Assembly (NCBI GenBank): GCA_937888775.1
Contig: CALAQT010000359.1
Span: 1-9,639, forward strand
From: an uncultured Actinomycetes bacterium
GTDB lineage: Bacteria; Actinomycetota; Thermoleophilia; Solirubrobacterales; Solirubrobacteraceae
Direction: 5' to 3'
Length of the DNA: 9,639 nt
Part shown: positions 1-5,800 of the stretch, piece by piece
Numbering within the stretch: position 1 is the stretch's first letter
Layout of the letters: each line of letters begins with the position of its first letter
Notes under the pieces: generated by a model
Told to the model about the DNA's origin: nothing
The model's input: only the letters and a program-made list of their open reading frames with translations
Database searches by the model: none
Program-made: the position numbers and the translations under genes

Positions 1-1378
1 CGCCGGCCATCCGCACCGGATCGCCGAAGAAGTAGTACTCGTAGAGGTTCTGCCGACCGGCAAAGCCGGAAGTCGACATGTCCCAGGCCAGGCGGAACAG
101 GCGAACACGCTCGGGGCCCGACAGCTTGGCCGACTGCAGGTAGCGCTGCACGTCGTCACGGGCGTGGCCGGCGACATCGCCTTCGGTGGGGATCGCCATG
201 AGTCCGCTGGCGCCGAACTTGCGCACGATCTCGGGCAGGCGCTGGGAGGCTCTGGGGAACCAGTTGCGGGCTGTGTTCAGCGGCTCCCAGGCGGGCGTGA
301 AGACACCGTAGCGATTGGGCGCCGCGTCGGCCTCAGCCGCGCGCACGAGCCCGTGCAGGGTGCCAACCATCGTGACGACCTCGGCGATGTCCTCCTGGAT
401 GTGTGAGAACTGCTCGATGCCGATCGCCTCGGTCATCAGGGAGATCAGACCTAGGAAGGCCTCCGCCTTGGCCGTCGTACGCATGGCGACCTGGTGGGTC
501 ATGTGCACGACAGCCGAGGTGTCGGTGTAGAAGCCGTTGCACAACTCAGGGTCACCGAGCATGAAGACGCGCTCCCACGCCACGTGCACGTCATCGAACA
601 CGACGACGGCGTCGATCTCGTCAAAGCGCCCGCCGAGCGGATGCTGGCGCTGATAATCGAGGTTCTCCCGGCAGATGAACCGCAGACCCGGTGCATCGCA
701 TTGGATCGCAAAGGCAAACGAGTATGGCTCGTCCTCGGGCGCGCCCTTGAGCACCGTCGAAGGGAACACGAGCAGTTCGTCGGCGATCGGCCCGATTGTC
801 GCCAGCATCCGAGCGCCTCGCACGACGATGCCGTTGTCGTCCTGGGAGACGACGTGCGCGCCCAATGCGCGGCCGTCGACCTGCTGGCCGGGTCCGACCG
901 CACGGTTGGCTTGCGGCGGAATGAGCGTGTGGGTGGTCAGCAGGTCCTGCTCGCGCACCTTCTCGTAGTACGCGCGGACGTTCTCGCCGAACTCAACGTC
1001 GGCCTGGGCGAACCAGTCGGTCGCTTGGCTGAGAGCCATCAACGAGGAGTTCAGGTAGTCGCCGGTGCGGCCGAGCGTGCCGAGGCTGTGATCCGCCCAG
1101 GATTTGAAAGCGGCACCACGCCGGGCCAGATCGACCTCGTTCTTGGGCACCATGAAAGAGGTCGCCACGGGCTCGCCGGTGGTAGGCGACTCATAGGTCA
1201 GAACTTCACGCAGGTCCGGGTCGTGCTGACGGTCATAGAGCTCGGCGTAGCTTCCGATCACGCCCGCGAGCGCCGGATGCTCGGTCACCGGACCTCTGAT
1301 CAGCTCGCCGTTGAGCTCGACGGTTGGGCGAGTCTGTGCGAGACGCTTGATGTACTCCTGGCCGGTTCGGACTCCCAT
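1..1378 (-). CDS. hpaB: 4-hydroxyphenylacetate 3-monooxygenase-type oxygenase (HpaB family), 3' end cut by window
   Basis: This is the oxygenase component of a two-component FADH2-dependent aromatic monooxygenase; family members hydroxylate 4-hydroxyphenylacetate or related phenols ortho to the hydroxyl, with reduced flavin from a separate reductase (HpaC). I translated 459 residues from the ATG at 1378; the window edge removes the last 25-40 residues of a roughly 480-500 residue family. The product matches my recollection of Thermus HpaB almost throughout. The three substrate/catalytic positions are kept: Arg104 and Tyr108 in GRTGDYLN and His150 in LTTHTLIPPQ. Also visible are VVRGARM (186-191), VFDDVHVAWERVF (260-272), the MTHQV region (293-297) and LFRLAWDMSTSGFAGRQ (427-443). 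A GAGGAG Shine-Dalgarno sits at 1392-1387, 8 nt before the ATG. It lies 96 bp downstream of the cupin gene on the same strand. No flavin reductase is visible. The exact substrate could be another phenol (chlorophenol, hydroxycinnamate), so the symbol is at family level. Confidence 0.9.
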   Translation of the reverse strand, partial: MGVRTGQEYIKRLAQTRPTVELNGELIRGPVTEHPALAGVIGSYAELYDRQHDPDLREVLTYESPTTGEPVATSFMVPKNEVDLARRGAAFKSWADHSLGTLGRTGDYLNSSLMALSQATDWFAQADVEFGENVRAYYEKVREQDLLTTHTLIPPQANRAVGPGQQVDGRALGAHVVSQDDNGIVVRGARMLATIGPIADELLVFPSTVLKGAPEDEPYSFAFAIQCDAPGLRFICRENLDYQRQHPLGGRFDEIDAVVVFDDVHVAWERVFMLGDPELCNGFYTDTSAVVHMTHQVAMRTTAKAEAFLGLISLMTEAIGIEQFSHIQEDIAEVVTMVGTLHGLVRAAEADAAPNRYGVFTPAWEPLNTARNWFPRASQRLPEIVRKFGASGLMAIPTEGDVAGHARDDVQRYLQSAKLSGPERVRLFRLAWDMSTSGFAGRQNLYEYYFFGDPVRMAG

Positions 1379-1386
1379 GTGGCGCT

Positions 1387-1392
1387 CTCCTC
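1387..1392 (-). promoter_or_regulatory. Shine-Dalgarno of hpaB
   Basis: GAGGAG on the minus strand, 8 nt from the ATG at 1378. It is the strongest ribosome binding site in the left block and fixes the hpaB start. Confidence 0.7.
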
Positions 1393-1450
1393 GGGGTGGG
1401 GCTGACCAAGCGAGGGTACCCATCGGGCGGCTGTCGACCGCCGGCTCGGC

Positions 1451-1467
1451 CCGCTCGGCTCGAGCGG
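1451..1467 (-). terminator. GC-rich hairpin between cupin and hpaB
   Basis: Perfect 7-bp inverted repeat CCGCTCG / CGAGCGG with a 3-nt loop, starting 7 nt past the cupin stop codon. A smaller GGCGG/CCGCC stem lies at 1426-1442. There is no T-run after it, so it may be an attenuator, an mRNA-stabilising 3' structure or a tailless terminator. It raises the possibility that hpaB is expressed at a different level from the cupin gene. Confidence 0.35.
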
Positions 1468-1474
1468 CGCGGCT

Positions 1475-1864
1475 TCAGGGCGCGGAGTCGAGGATCTCGG
1501 CGTGTTGGTCCTCGGGCGGCGTGCCGTAGGCATAAAGCACGAGATCCTCGTCGCCGTGGTTGGCCGCCTGCAATGGCGTGCCCGGCTCGACGTGGATCAA
1601 TCCGCCCGTGGGCACGTCGCATCGCTGGGGCGGGTCGCCGACGTACATCGACAGCGTGCCCGCCAAAACCACGAACGTCTCCTCCTGGAACGGATGCCGA
1701 TGTCGACGTCCCTTGGCGCCGGGCTCATACCGCCAGACGTTTGCGCGGGTGTGGGCGAAACCCGCCAGCTCGCTCAACTCGGCGACGTGGAGTGGCGCCT
1801 CCTCGGGCTTGTGCGGGCGGGTGGTCCACTCGAGCTCATCGGGGCTGATTACGCGGAAGGTCAT
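1475..1864 (-). CDS. single-domain cupin protein (cupin_2 type)
   Basis: Small 129-residue beta-barrel protein of the cupin superfamily; the specific reaction cannot be assigned. Cupin motif 1, G(X)5HXH(X)4E(X)6G, is matched exactly by Gly49, His55, His57, Glu62 and Gly69. Motif 2 is present as PTGGLIHVEPGTPLQAAN with His91. The expected metal ligands (His55, His57, Glu62, His91) are therefore all in place, so a bound divalent metal is likely. There is no signal peptide and no second domain. The ATG at 1864 is preceded only by a weak purine stretch (GAAGA). It sits 48 bp after the arsR stop and 96 bp before hpaB, so it is probably cotranscribed with both. In that context it could be a small-molecule oxygenase or isomerase, or a binding protein for an aromatic catabolite, but that is inference from neighbours. 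Confidence 0.85.
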   Translation of the reverse strand: MTFRVISPDELEWTTRPHKPEEAPLHVAELSELAGFAHTRANVWRYEPGAKGRRHRHPFQEETFVVLAGTLSMYVGDPPQRCDVPTGGLIHVEPGTPLQAANHGDEDLVLYAYGTPPEDQHAEILDSAP

Positions 1865-1912
1865 GCCGTCGTCTTCGCGGTGTCGTAGCCCGGAGGCATC
1901 GCATTAGCAGCT

Positions 1913-2278
1913 TCAGGCGAGCGAGGTCTGCTCGTGCGACTGCAGGATCGCATCGAGCTCTTGGAACTGGCGGCGCACTCCGCCGCACACTTGGTCGCAT
2001 AGCTCGAACACCGCTGGGTCGCTGATCGCGTAGAGAACGCTGTTCCCTTGCTTGGTGCGGCTGACCATGCCCGCGCTGTGCAGGATCCCGAGGTGCTTTG
2101 AGACATTCTGCTGCGACGCTCCGAGCGCGTGTTGCAGTTCGCCGACGGTGGCGTCACCTTCGCGGAGACGGTCGAGCAGCTTGATCCGCATCGGTTCGCC
2201 AAGCACCCGGAAGCGCTGCGCGACGAGCTCGATCATCGGCTCGGGCAGCGGGTGCGGAACGGGTGGCAACGAGTGCAT
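1913..2278 (-). CDS. ArsR-family winged-helix transcriptional repressor
   Basis: A 121-residue dimeric winged-helix DNA-binding protein. The ArsR fold is recognised from FRVLGEPMRIKLLDRL (23-38), the turn and recognition helix SQQNVSKHLGILHSAGMV (55-72) and the wing RTKQGNSVLYAISD (74-87). The classical alpha-3 metal motif ELCVCD is absent. The only cysteines are Cys94 and Cys98 in FELCDQVCGG, in the C-terminal dimer helix, a placement compatible with metal or thiol-redox/persulfide sensing. The ATG at 2278 has no Shine-Dalgarno; a TAAGCT box 7 nt upstream suggests a leaderless transcript. A later ATG (residue 15) is possible but has no better ribosome site. It is divergent from an osmC-like gene and shares a control region with two repeated operator-like words, so autorepression and osmC control are likely. 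It probably heads the arsR-cupin-hpaB unit. Confidence 0.88.
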   Translation of the reverse strand: MHSLPPVPHPLPEPMIELVAQRFRVLGEPMRIKLLDRLREGDATVGELQHALGASQQNVSKHLGILHSAGMVSRTKQGNSVLYAISDPAVFELCDQVCGGVRRQFQELDAILQSHEQTSLA

Positions 2279-2284
2279 GCTTCA

Positions 2285-2290
2285 AGCTTA
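2285..2290 (-). promoter_or_regulatory. putative -10 box of arsR (leaderless)
   Basis: Minus-strand TAAGCT ends 6 nt before the A of the arsR ATG, so a transcript starting about 7 nt downstream would begin at the start codon. No good -35 is visible, and the proximal operator-like site covers the spacer region. Weak box; the call rests mainly on position and on the missing Shine-Dalgarno. Confidence 0.35.
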
Positions 2291-2297
2291 ACACAGG

Positions 2298-2312
2298 TAC
2301 ACAGTTGTGCAG
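2298..2312. promoter_or_regulatory. operator-like site 1 (arsR-proximal)
   Basis: TACACAGTTGTGCA is a near-perfect 14-bp palindrome (arms TACACA/TGTGCA around GT, one mismatch). It contains the word ACAGTTGTGCAG (2301-2312), which recurs at 2363-2374. It abuts the -35 hexamer of the osmC promoter and lies in the presumed arsR promoter spacer, as expected for a shared operator bound by the adjacent ArsR protein. Confidence 0.6.
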
Positions 2313-2341
2313 TTGACAGCGTTTCGGCCATGGAGTATCTT
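2313..2341 (+). promoter_or_regulatory. sigma70-type promoter of the osmC-like gene
   Basis: Perfect -35 TTGACA at 2313-2318, a 17-nt spacer, then TATCTT (4 of 6 consensus) at 2336-2341. The predicted start is near 2348, giving a leader of about 60 nt before the ATG at 2408. The -35 directly follows operator-like site 1, and site 2 lies at about +12 to +25. Confidence 0.65.
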
Positions 2342-2359
2342 TGATCTACAAGCTACTAC

Positions 2360-2374
2360 CGTACAGTTGTGCAG
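2360..2374. promoter_or_regulatory. operator-like site 2 (osmC-proximal)
   Basis: CGTACAGTTGTGCAG repeats the exact 12-mer ACAGTTGTGCAG of site 1 in the same orientation, 62 bp away (close to six helical turns). It is a weaker palindrome than site 1 (ACA-GT-TGT core). Its place just downstream of the predicted start would let a bound repressor block elongation or bridge to site 1. Confidence 0.55.
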
Positions 2375-2407
2375 CCGTGAAAGTCGCCCGCGTAAAGGAA
2401 TACGACC

Positions 2408-2830
2408 ATGACCATAACCGCAAGCGCCCGCTCGATCGACGGCACCCTCCGCCACGAGATCGACGTCAACGGGCGCCACACCATCGCCACCGACGAACCC
2501 GAGAGCCTGGGCGGAAGCAACACCGCGCCGGCGCCACACGAGTTGCTGCCCGCGATGCTCGCATCGTGCGTCTCGACCATGATCGCCCTCTACGCCCGAA
2601 GCCGGGACTGGCAGCTCGAAGACGTGCGGGTCGATGTCGAGTACGACCCTGACTGCACCCCACGACGCGTCGACGTGGCCGTCCATCTACCGACCGGGCT
2701 GACACCCGGGCAGGTCAAGCGACTGCGACGTGTCGCCGACACCTGCCCCGTCCGGCGGGCACTCGAAGCAGGGTTTGCGTTCGAAGAGGAGCTCGTGCTC
2801 GACCTCCCCGTGACCGAGCTGGTCAGCTAG
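2408..2830 (+). CDS. OsmC/Ohr-family thiol peroxidase
   Basis: A 140-residue OsmC-superfamily protein; members reduce organic hydroperoxides with a reactive cysteine pair and are cytoplasmic. The peroxidatic Cys54 lies in HELLPAMLASCVSTMIALYARSRDW (44-68) and the resolving Cys113 in ADTCPVRRALEAG (110-122); the preceding GGSNTAPAPHELL segment is also typical. Cys83 is an additional non-motif cysteine. Family length is usually about 135-145, so it is complete. The ATG at 2408 has AAAGGA at 2394-2399 as ribosome site. It is transcribed from a clear promoter flanked by two operator-like repeats and is divergent from arsR. Its last base pairs overlap the end of ispF on the other strand. It could be an OsmC or a YhfA-like subgroup member rather than true Ohr; the subgroup cannot be fixed by eye. 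Confidence 0.88.
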   Translation: MTITASARSIDGTLRHEIDVNGRHTIATDEPESLGGSNTAPAPHELLPAMLASCVSTMIALYARSRDWQLEDVRVDVEYDPDCTPRRVDVAVHLPTGLTPGQVKRLRRVADTCPVRRALEAGFAFEEELVLDLPVTELVS

Positions 2831-3318
2831 GTTACGTGCGGCGGCCCTGAGACAGTCGCCACCGCCAGCGCCGCCACGCCCTCCTCGCGGCCCACGAAGC
2901 CCATCCCCTCACCGCGTGTGGCTTTGACGCTCACGTGAGCGAGCTCTACGCCGAGTGCCTGCGCCAGCGCGGTCCTGATCTGCTGGCGCACCGGCGCGAG
3001 CTTGGGCCGCTCGATCATCACCGTCGCATCGACGTGAGCGACAGTGAAATCCGCCTCGGCCAGCAGCGCGACGGTCGCGCGCAGCAGGTCCAGCGAGTCG
3101 GCATCGCGGTAACGCTCATCGGTGTCAGGGAAGCGCTCGCCGATGTCGCCCATCGCGCACGCGCCCAGCAGCGCGTCGATGATCGCATGGGTCAGCGCGT
3201 CGGCATCCGAATGCCCGGCCAAGCCGCGGTCGTGCGCCACCTCCACCCCTCCGAGCACCAGCCGTCGCCGCTGCGCGAAGCGATGGCAATCATAGCCGAT
3301 GCCGGTGGTTATGGTCAC
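2827..3318 (-). CDS. ispF: 2-C-methyl-D-erythritol 2,4-cyclodiphosphate synthase
   Basis: IspF converts CDP-methylerythritol 2-phosphate to the cyclic diphosphate in the MEP isoprenoid pathway, as a trimer binding divalent metal. Family motifs are plain: GIGYDCHRF with the metal ligands Asp and His, LGGVEV, HSDADALTHAIIDALLGA with the third metal-ligand His, DIGERFPDTD, ATVMIERPKL and KATRGEGMGFVGREEGVAALAV. The 163-residue length fits the usual ~160. The frame extends to a GTG at 3327, but that codon has its purine stretch almost touching it; the GTG at 3318 has GGAG (3330-3327) at 8 nt spacing and gives an N-terminus (VTITTGIGYD) that fits homologues, so I prefer it. It follows ispD closely. 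Its TAG stop shares the palindrome CTAG (2827-2830) with the osmC stop on the opposite strand. The loop usually TTTEKLGF is RGEGMGF here. Confidence 0.95.
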   Translation of the reverse strand: MTITTGIGYDCHRFAQRRRLVLGGVEVAHDRGLAGHSDADALTHAIIDALLGACAMGDIGERFPDTDERYRDADSLDLLRATVALLAEADFTVAHVDATVMIERPKLAPVRQQIRTALAQALGVELAHVSVKATRGEGMGFVGREEGVAALAVATVSGPPHVT

Positions 3319-3340
3319 GGTCGGCACTCCGCCAGGACTC

Positions 3341-4009
3341 TCACCGCAGGCGCTCCCCCATCAGCAGCTCCGCAAAGTGCAGATCCTCCGGCGTGGTGAT
3401 CTTGAGGTTGCCAGGATCGGCGGCCAGAACCGCCACCACCCCGCCGACGCGCTCGATCAGCCAAGCGTCGTCGGTGGCGATGGCCAGCTCATGCGGGGAG
3501 GCCTCAAGCAGTGCTCGCTCCAGGCTGGCGCGGCGGAACACCTGAGGAGTCTGGACCGCCCACAGCCGGCTGCGGTCGAGCGTGCGCGTGACGGTCTGCC
3601 CGTCATCGCCGACCTCCTTGATCGTGTCCGACACGGGCGCGGCGGCGATCACCGCGTCGGCCCCGGATCGATCCAGGGCTTCCAGCGCGCGCACGAACAG
3701 GGCGGTCGTGGCGAGCGGGCGCGCTGCGTCGTGAACGATCACGGGATCGCCCTCAGCGCAGCTGCGCAGCGCCTCCCGCACCGACTCTGAGCGAACCGCC
3801 CCACCCGCGACGCCGATCGTACCCGGCGGCGCGGCATCGAGATGCTCAGCCGGAAGCGCGACCACGATCGTCTGCACGCCCGGCACGCTCTGCAGCGTCG
3901 CCACGCTCCACTGCAGCATCGGCTGGCCCGCAAGCGAAACGAGCGCCTTGGGCCGGCCCGACCCAAGGCGCTTGCCCCGTCCCGCGGCCACGATCAACGC
4001 GACCGCCAT
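3341..4009 (-). CDS. ispD: 2-C-methyl-D-erythritol 4-phosphate cytidylyltransferase
   Basis: IspD joins CTP and methylerythritol 4-phosphate to give CDP-methylerythritol, two steps before IspF. The 222-residue product has the nucleotidyltransferase loop VAAGRGKRLGSGRPKA (8-22) with the conserved Arg14 and Lys21, IVHDAARPL (91-99), LDRSRLWAVQTPQVFR (144-159) with Arg146, ATDDAWLIE (178-186) and NLKITTPEDL (201-210) with Lys203. Length is close to the family's 220-240. The ATG at 4009 lies 19 nt after the carD stop and has no clear Shine-Dalgarno, so translation probably depends on ribosomes finishing carD. ispF follows 22 nt downstream (from the preferred GTG). The order ispD-ispF is the common separate-gene arrangement; it is not the fused IspDF form. 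Confidence 0.95.
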   Translation of the reverse strand: MAVALIVAAGRGKRLGSGRPKALVSLAGQPMLQWSVATLQSVPGVQTIVVALPAEHLDAAPPGTIGVAGGAVRSESVREALRSCAEGDPVIVHDAARPLATTALFVRALEALDRSGADAVIAAAPVSDTIKEVGDDGQTVTRTLDRSRLWAVQTPQVFRRASLERALLEASPHELAIATDDAWLIERVGGVVAVLAADPGNLKITTPEDLHFAELLMGERLR

Positions 4010-4028
4010 GAGTTTGCGGGCGGCGAGC

Positions 4029-4604
4029 CTACTTCGCCGCCACTGCCACCTTGCGGTTGCCGTTGCCGTTAGAGGAGTCGGTCAGGAGCCCGTACAGGTG
4101 CCCCTCGATCTCCTGCTCGTCCATCTCGAGCGCGTACATGAGCTCGGAGGCGAGGATCTTCTTGGCCCGTGTGAACATCTGCTTCTCCCCGGTGGAGAGA
4201 CCCTTCTCGGCCTCCCGGATCGCCAGGTTGCGGACTACCTCGGCCAGCTCGTAGATGTCGCCCGTCTTGATCTTGTCGCGGTTGTGCTTGAACCGCCGGT
4301 TCCAATTCTTGGGCATCTCGGAGCACTCGTCCTGCAGAACGGCGAGCACCTTCTTGACGGTCTCCTCGTCGATCACGCGCCTGAGTCCCGCCAGCGCGGC
4401 GTTCTCGGTCGGAACCATGACCGTCATGTCGTTGTGCAGGATCTTGATCGTGAGGTACTCGCGGCTCTCACCCAGGATCTCCTTCTGCTCCTTGCGCAGC
4501 ACCTTCCCCGCACCGTGGTGGGGATAGACGACGTTGTCGCCGATCTCGAACTCGATGTGTACAAGCGCTATTTCAGGCTCGAGATCATCCAGGTGCTCTT
4601 CCAT
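4029..4604 (-). CDS. carD: CarD-family RNA polymerase-binding transcription regulator
   Basis: CarD binds the RNA polymerase beta subunit through its N-terminal Tudor-like domain and steadies open promoter complexes; in mycobacteria it acts at rRNA and many other promoters. The product has 191 residues: RNA-polymerase-interaction domain from about 17 to 75 (IEFEIGDNVVYPHHGAGKV, then TVMVPTENA), then the helical DNA-binding domain with KNWNRRFKHNRDKI (99-112), where Trp101 matches the mycobacterial minor-groove wedge Trp, followed by AEVVRNLAIREAEKGLSTGEKQMFTRAKKILASEL (121-155). It is longer than the ~162-residue mycobacterial protein by an acidic ~16-residue N-terminus and an Asn/Gly/Ala C-terminal tail. 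The only normal start is ATG 4604, yet the AAGGAGGA ribosome site ends 16 nt upstream, which is unusually far. It lies 66 bp after disA and 19 bp before ispD, an operon-like position. Confidence 0.94.
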   Translation of the reverse strand: MEEHLDDLEPEIALVHIEFEIGDNVVYPHHGAGKVLRKEQKEILGESREYLTIKILHNDMTVMVPTENAALAGLRRVIDEETVKKVLAVLQDECSEMPKNWNRRFKHNRDKIKTGDIYELAEVVRNLAIREAEKGLSTGEKQMFTRAKKILASELMYALEMDEQEIEGHLYGLLTDSSNGNGNRKVAVAAK

Positions 4605-4620
4605 TAGCTCTGTGATGGTG

Positions 4621-4628
4621 TCCTCCTT
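4621..4628 (-). promoter_or_regulatory. strong Shine-Dalgarno at unusual distance from carD ATG
   Basis: Minus-strand AAGGAGGA, nearly the full anti-16S complement, ends 16 nt before the ATG at 4604. An in-frame ATC at 4616-4614 lies only 4 nt from it. Either the spacing is folded or stretched, or a rare ATC start adds four residues (I-T-E-L) to CarD. Confidence 0.5.
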
Positions 4629-4670
4629 GGTCCGGGCCGGGCGGGGCGAGGGGCCCGCTCGAAGGTCGGG

Positions 4671-5786
4671 CTACGTCTGCAGGTATCGATCGACAAGATT
4701 GATCTCCTGCTGGCGGCGAAGGCCCTCGCGGATGTCCTTCGCCCTTATTTCGCCGACCCCGTCGACGGTTTCCAGCTCGCCGTCGTTGGCGGCGAGCAAC
4801 TCCTCAAGTCCTCCGAATTCGGTCACGATCCGCTGCACGACTTGCTTAGGCAGCCTTGGTATGTGCCCCAGGATGCGGAAGCCGCGCGGAGATACCGGGT
4901 AATCAAGCGTGTTGAGCTTGCGGTCATGGCCGAACAGCTCGGCCAGCCGGCCGAAGTCCAGAAGATCCTGATGGGGCAACCGAATGAGCTGCTCGAACGC
5001 GGTGGAGAAGCTCTCGTCGGTGTCCTCGATCAGATAGTCGTGCACCAGCGCCGCCTTGTCGGCCGCCACGCCGACCATCGTCTCGTCGAGCTGCATCTCG
5101 ATCAGCCGGCCCTCCGTGCCGAGCTCGACGATGTAGCGCTCGATCTCAACCGCCATCCGGGTCACGAGTTCGACGCGCTGCAGCACGGTGAGGACATCGT
5201 GCAGGGTGGCGCCGCCCTCGAACTCCAGTGCGGTCAGGCGGGTGGAGACCTGATCGAGCCGGCTGCGGTACTTGTCCAGTGTCGCGAGCGCCTGGTTGGC
5301 CTTGGCCAACACGACCGGGATGTCCTCCAGGATGTACTTGCCGCCGTCGACGTACAGGGAGACGACGTCTCGCCGCTCGGACACAGCGACGACGATCGCG
5401 TCGGTCTGCTTGGAGACGCGCTCGGCCGTGCGGTGGCGGGTTCCCGTCTCCAGCGTGAGGATCGTCGGATCGGGCGTCAGCTGAACATTGACGTGGGCGA
5501 TCTTGGTCGCGTTGGAGCTAAGTACGATCGCGCCGTCCATCTTGGCCAATTCGTAGAGGAACGCCGGCGAGTAGTCGATGTCGAGCTTGATCCCGCCTGA
5601 GAACAGGAACGCCAGCTCGTCCGCGTCACCGATCACGATCAGTCCGCCGGTCCGGGCGTGGACGATGTTGTCGATCCCCTCCCGCAGCGAGGTCCCTGGC
5701 GCCACCATCTCGAGCGCCCTCATGATCCGAGATTCTTGTCGAGACTCAAGCTCCTCTTTGAGCTCTTCCCCGGAACGCGGCGGCAT
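4671..5786 (-). CDS. disA: diadenylate cyclase / DNA integrity scanning protein DisA
   Basis: DisA makes cyclic di-AMP from two ATP and scans DNA for branched intermediates, as an octamer. The 371-residue product (B. subtilis 360) has the N-terminal DAC domain with DGA at 84-86 (KMDGAIVLS) and RHR at 117-119 (ETGTRHRTAERVSKQTDAIVVAVSE), a helical linker (about 150-290, LDKYRSRLDQVSTRL onward) and a C-terminal helix-hairpin-helix DNA-binding domain (about 310-360, HIPRLPKQVVQRIVTEFGGLEELL and VDGVGEIRAKDIREGL). All catalytic motifs are intact, so it should be active. The start ATG at 5786 has no Shine-Dalgarno at normal distance; a TAAAAT box at 5800-5795 suggests a nearly leaderless message starting at the ATG. 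It lies 149 bp after radA, which in B. subtilis and here is its genetic partner, and upstream of carD. RadA is known to bind and inhibit DisA in Bacillus, so the linkage is functional. Confidence 0.96.
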   Translation of the reverse strand: MPPRSGEELKEELESRQESRIMRALEMVAPGTSLREGIDNIVHARTGGLIVIGDADELAFLFSGGIKLDIDYSPAFLYELAKMDGAIVLSSNATKIAHVNVQLTPDPTILTLETGTRHRTAERVSKQTDAIVVAVSERRDVVSLYVDGGKYILEDIPVVLAKANQALATLDKYRSRLDQVSTRLTALEFEGGATLHDVLTVLQRVELVTRMAVEIERYIVELGTEGRLIEMQLDETMVGVAADKAALVHDYLIEDTDESFSTAFEQLIRLPHQDLLDFGRLAELFGHDRKLNTLDYPVSPRGFRILGHIPRLPKQVVQRIVTEFGGLEELLAANDGELETVDGVGEIRAKDIREGLRRQQEINLVDRYLQT

Positions 5787-5794
5787 CGATGTGA

Positions 5795-5800
5795 ATTTTA
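5795..5800 (-). promoter_or_regulatory. putative -10 box of disA-carD-ispD-ispF
   Basis: Minus-strand TAAAAT (5 of 6 matches to TATAAT), 8 nt before the disA ATG, within an otherwise GC-rich gap. No clear -35 was found. If used, transcription would start one to three bases before the ATG, giving a leaderless disA message. Confidence 0.45.

Noticed and set aside
494..1405. Long plus-strand open frame of about 300 codons
   Set aside because: Exactly antisense to the clearly recognisable hpaB, with His/Arg/Val-rich composition typical of a GC-rich reverse-strand shadow.
1405..1437. Possible own promoter for hpaB (TCGACA at 1437-1432, TACCCT at 1418-1413)
   Set aside because: The spacer is only 13 nt and both boxes are imperfect, so it is not credible as a sigma70 promoter.
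1861..2202. Minus-strand Ser/Arg-rich frame overlapping arsR and touching the cupin ATG
   Set aside because: Shadow frame of arsR. Its last 12 codons (MPPGYDTAKTTA) end in an ATGA overlap with the cupin start, which is curious for a leader peptide, but no ribosome site supports it.
3948..4607. Plus-strand open frame of about 220 codons
   Set aside because: Antisense shadow of carD; Leu/Val/Asp-rich low-information translation with no family features.
4842..5600. Plus-strand open frame of about 250 codons
   Set aside because: Antisense to disA, whose catalytic DGA and RHR motifs are intact on the other strand.
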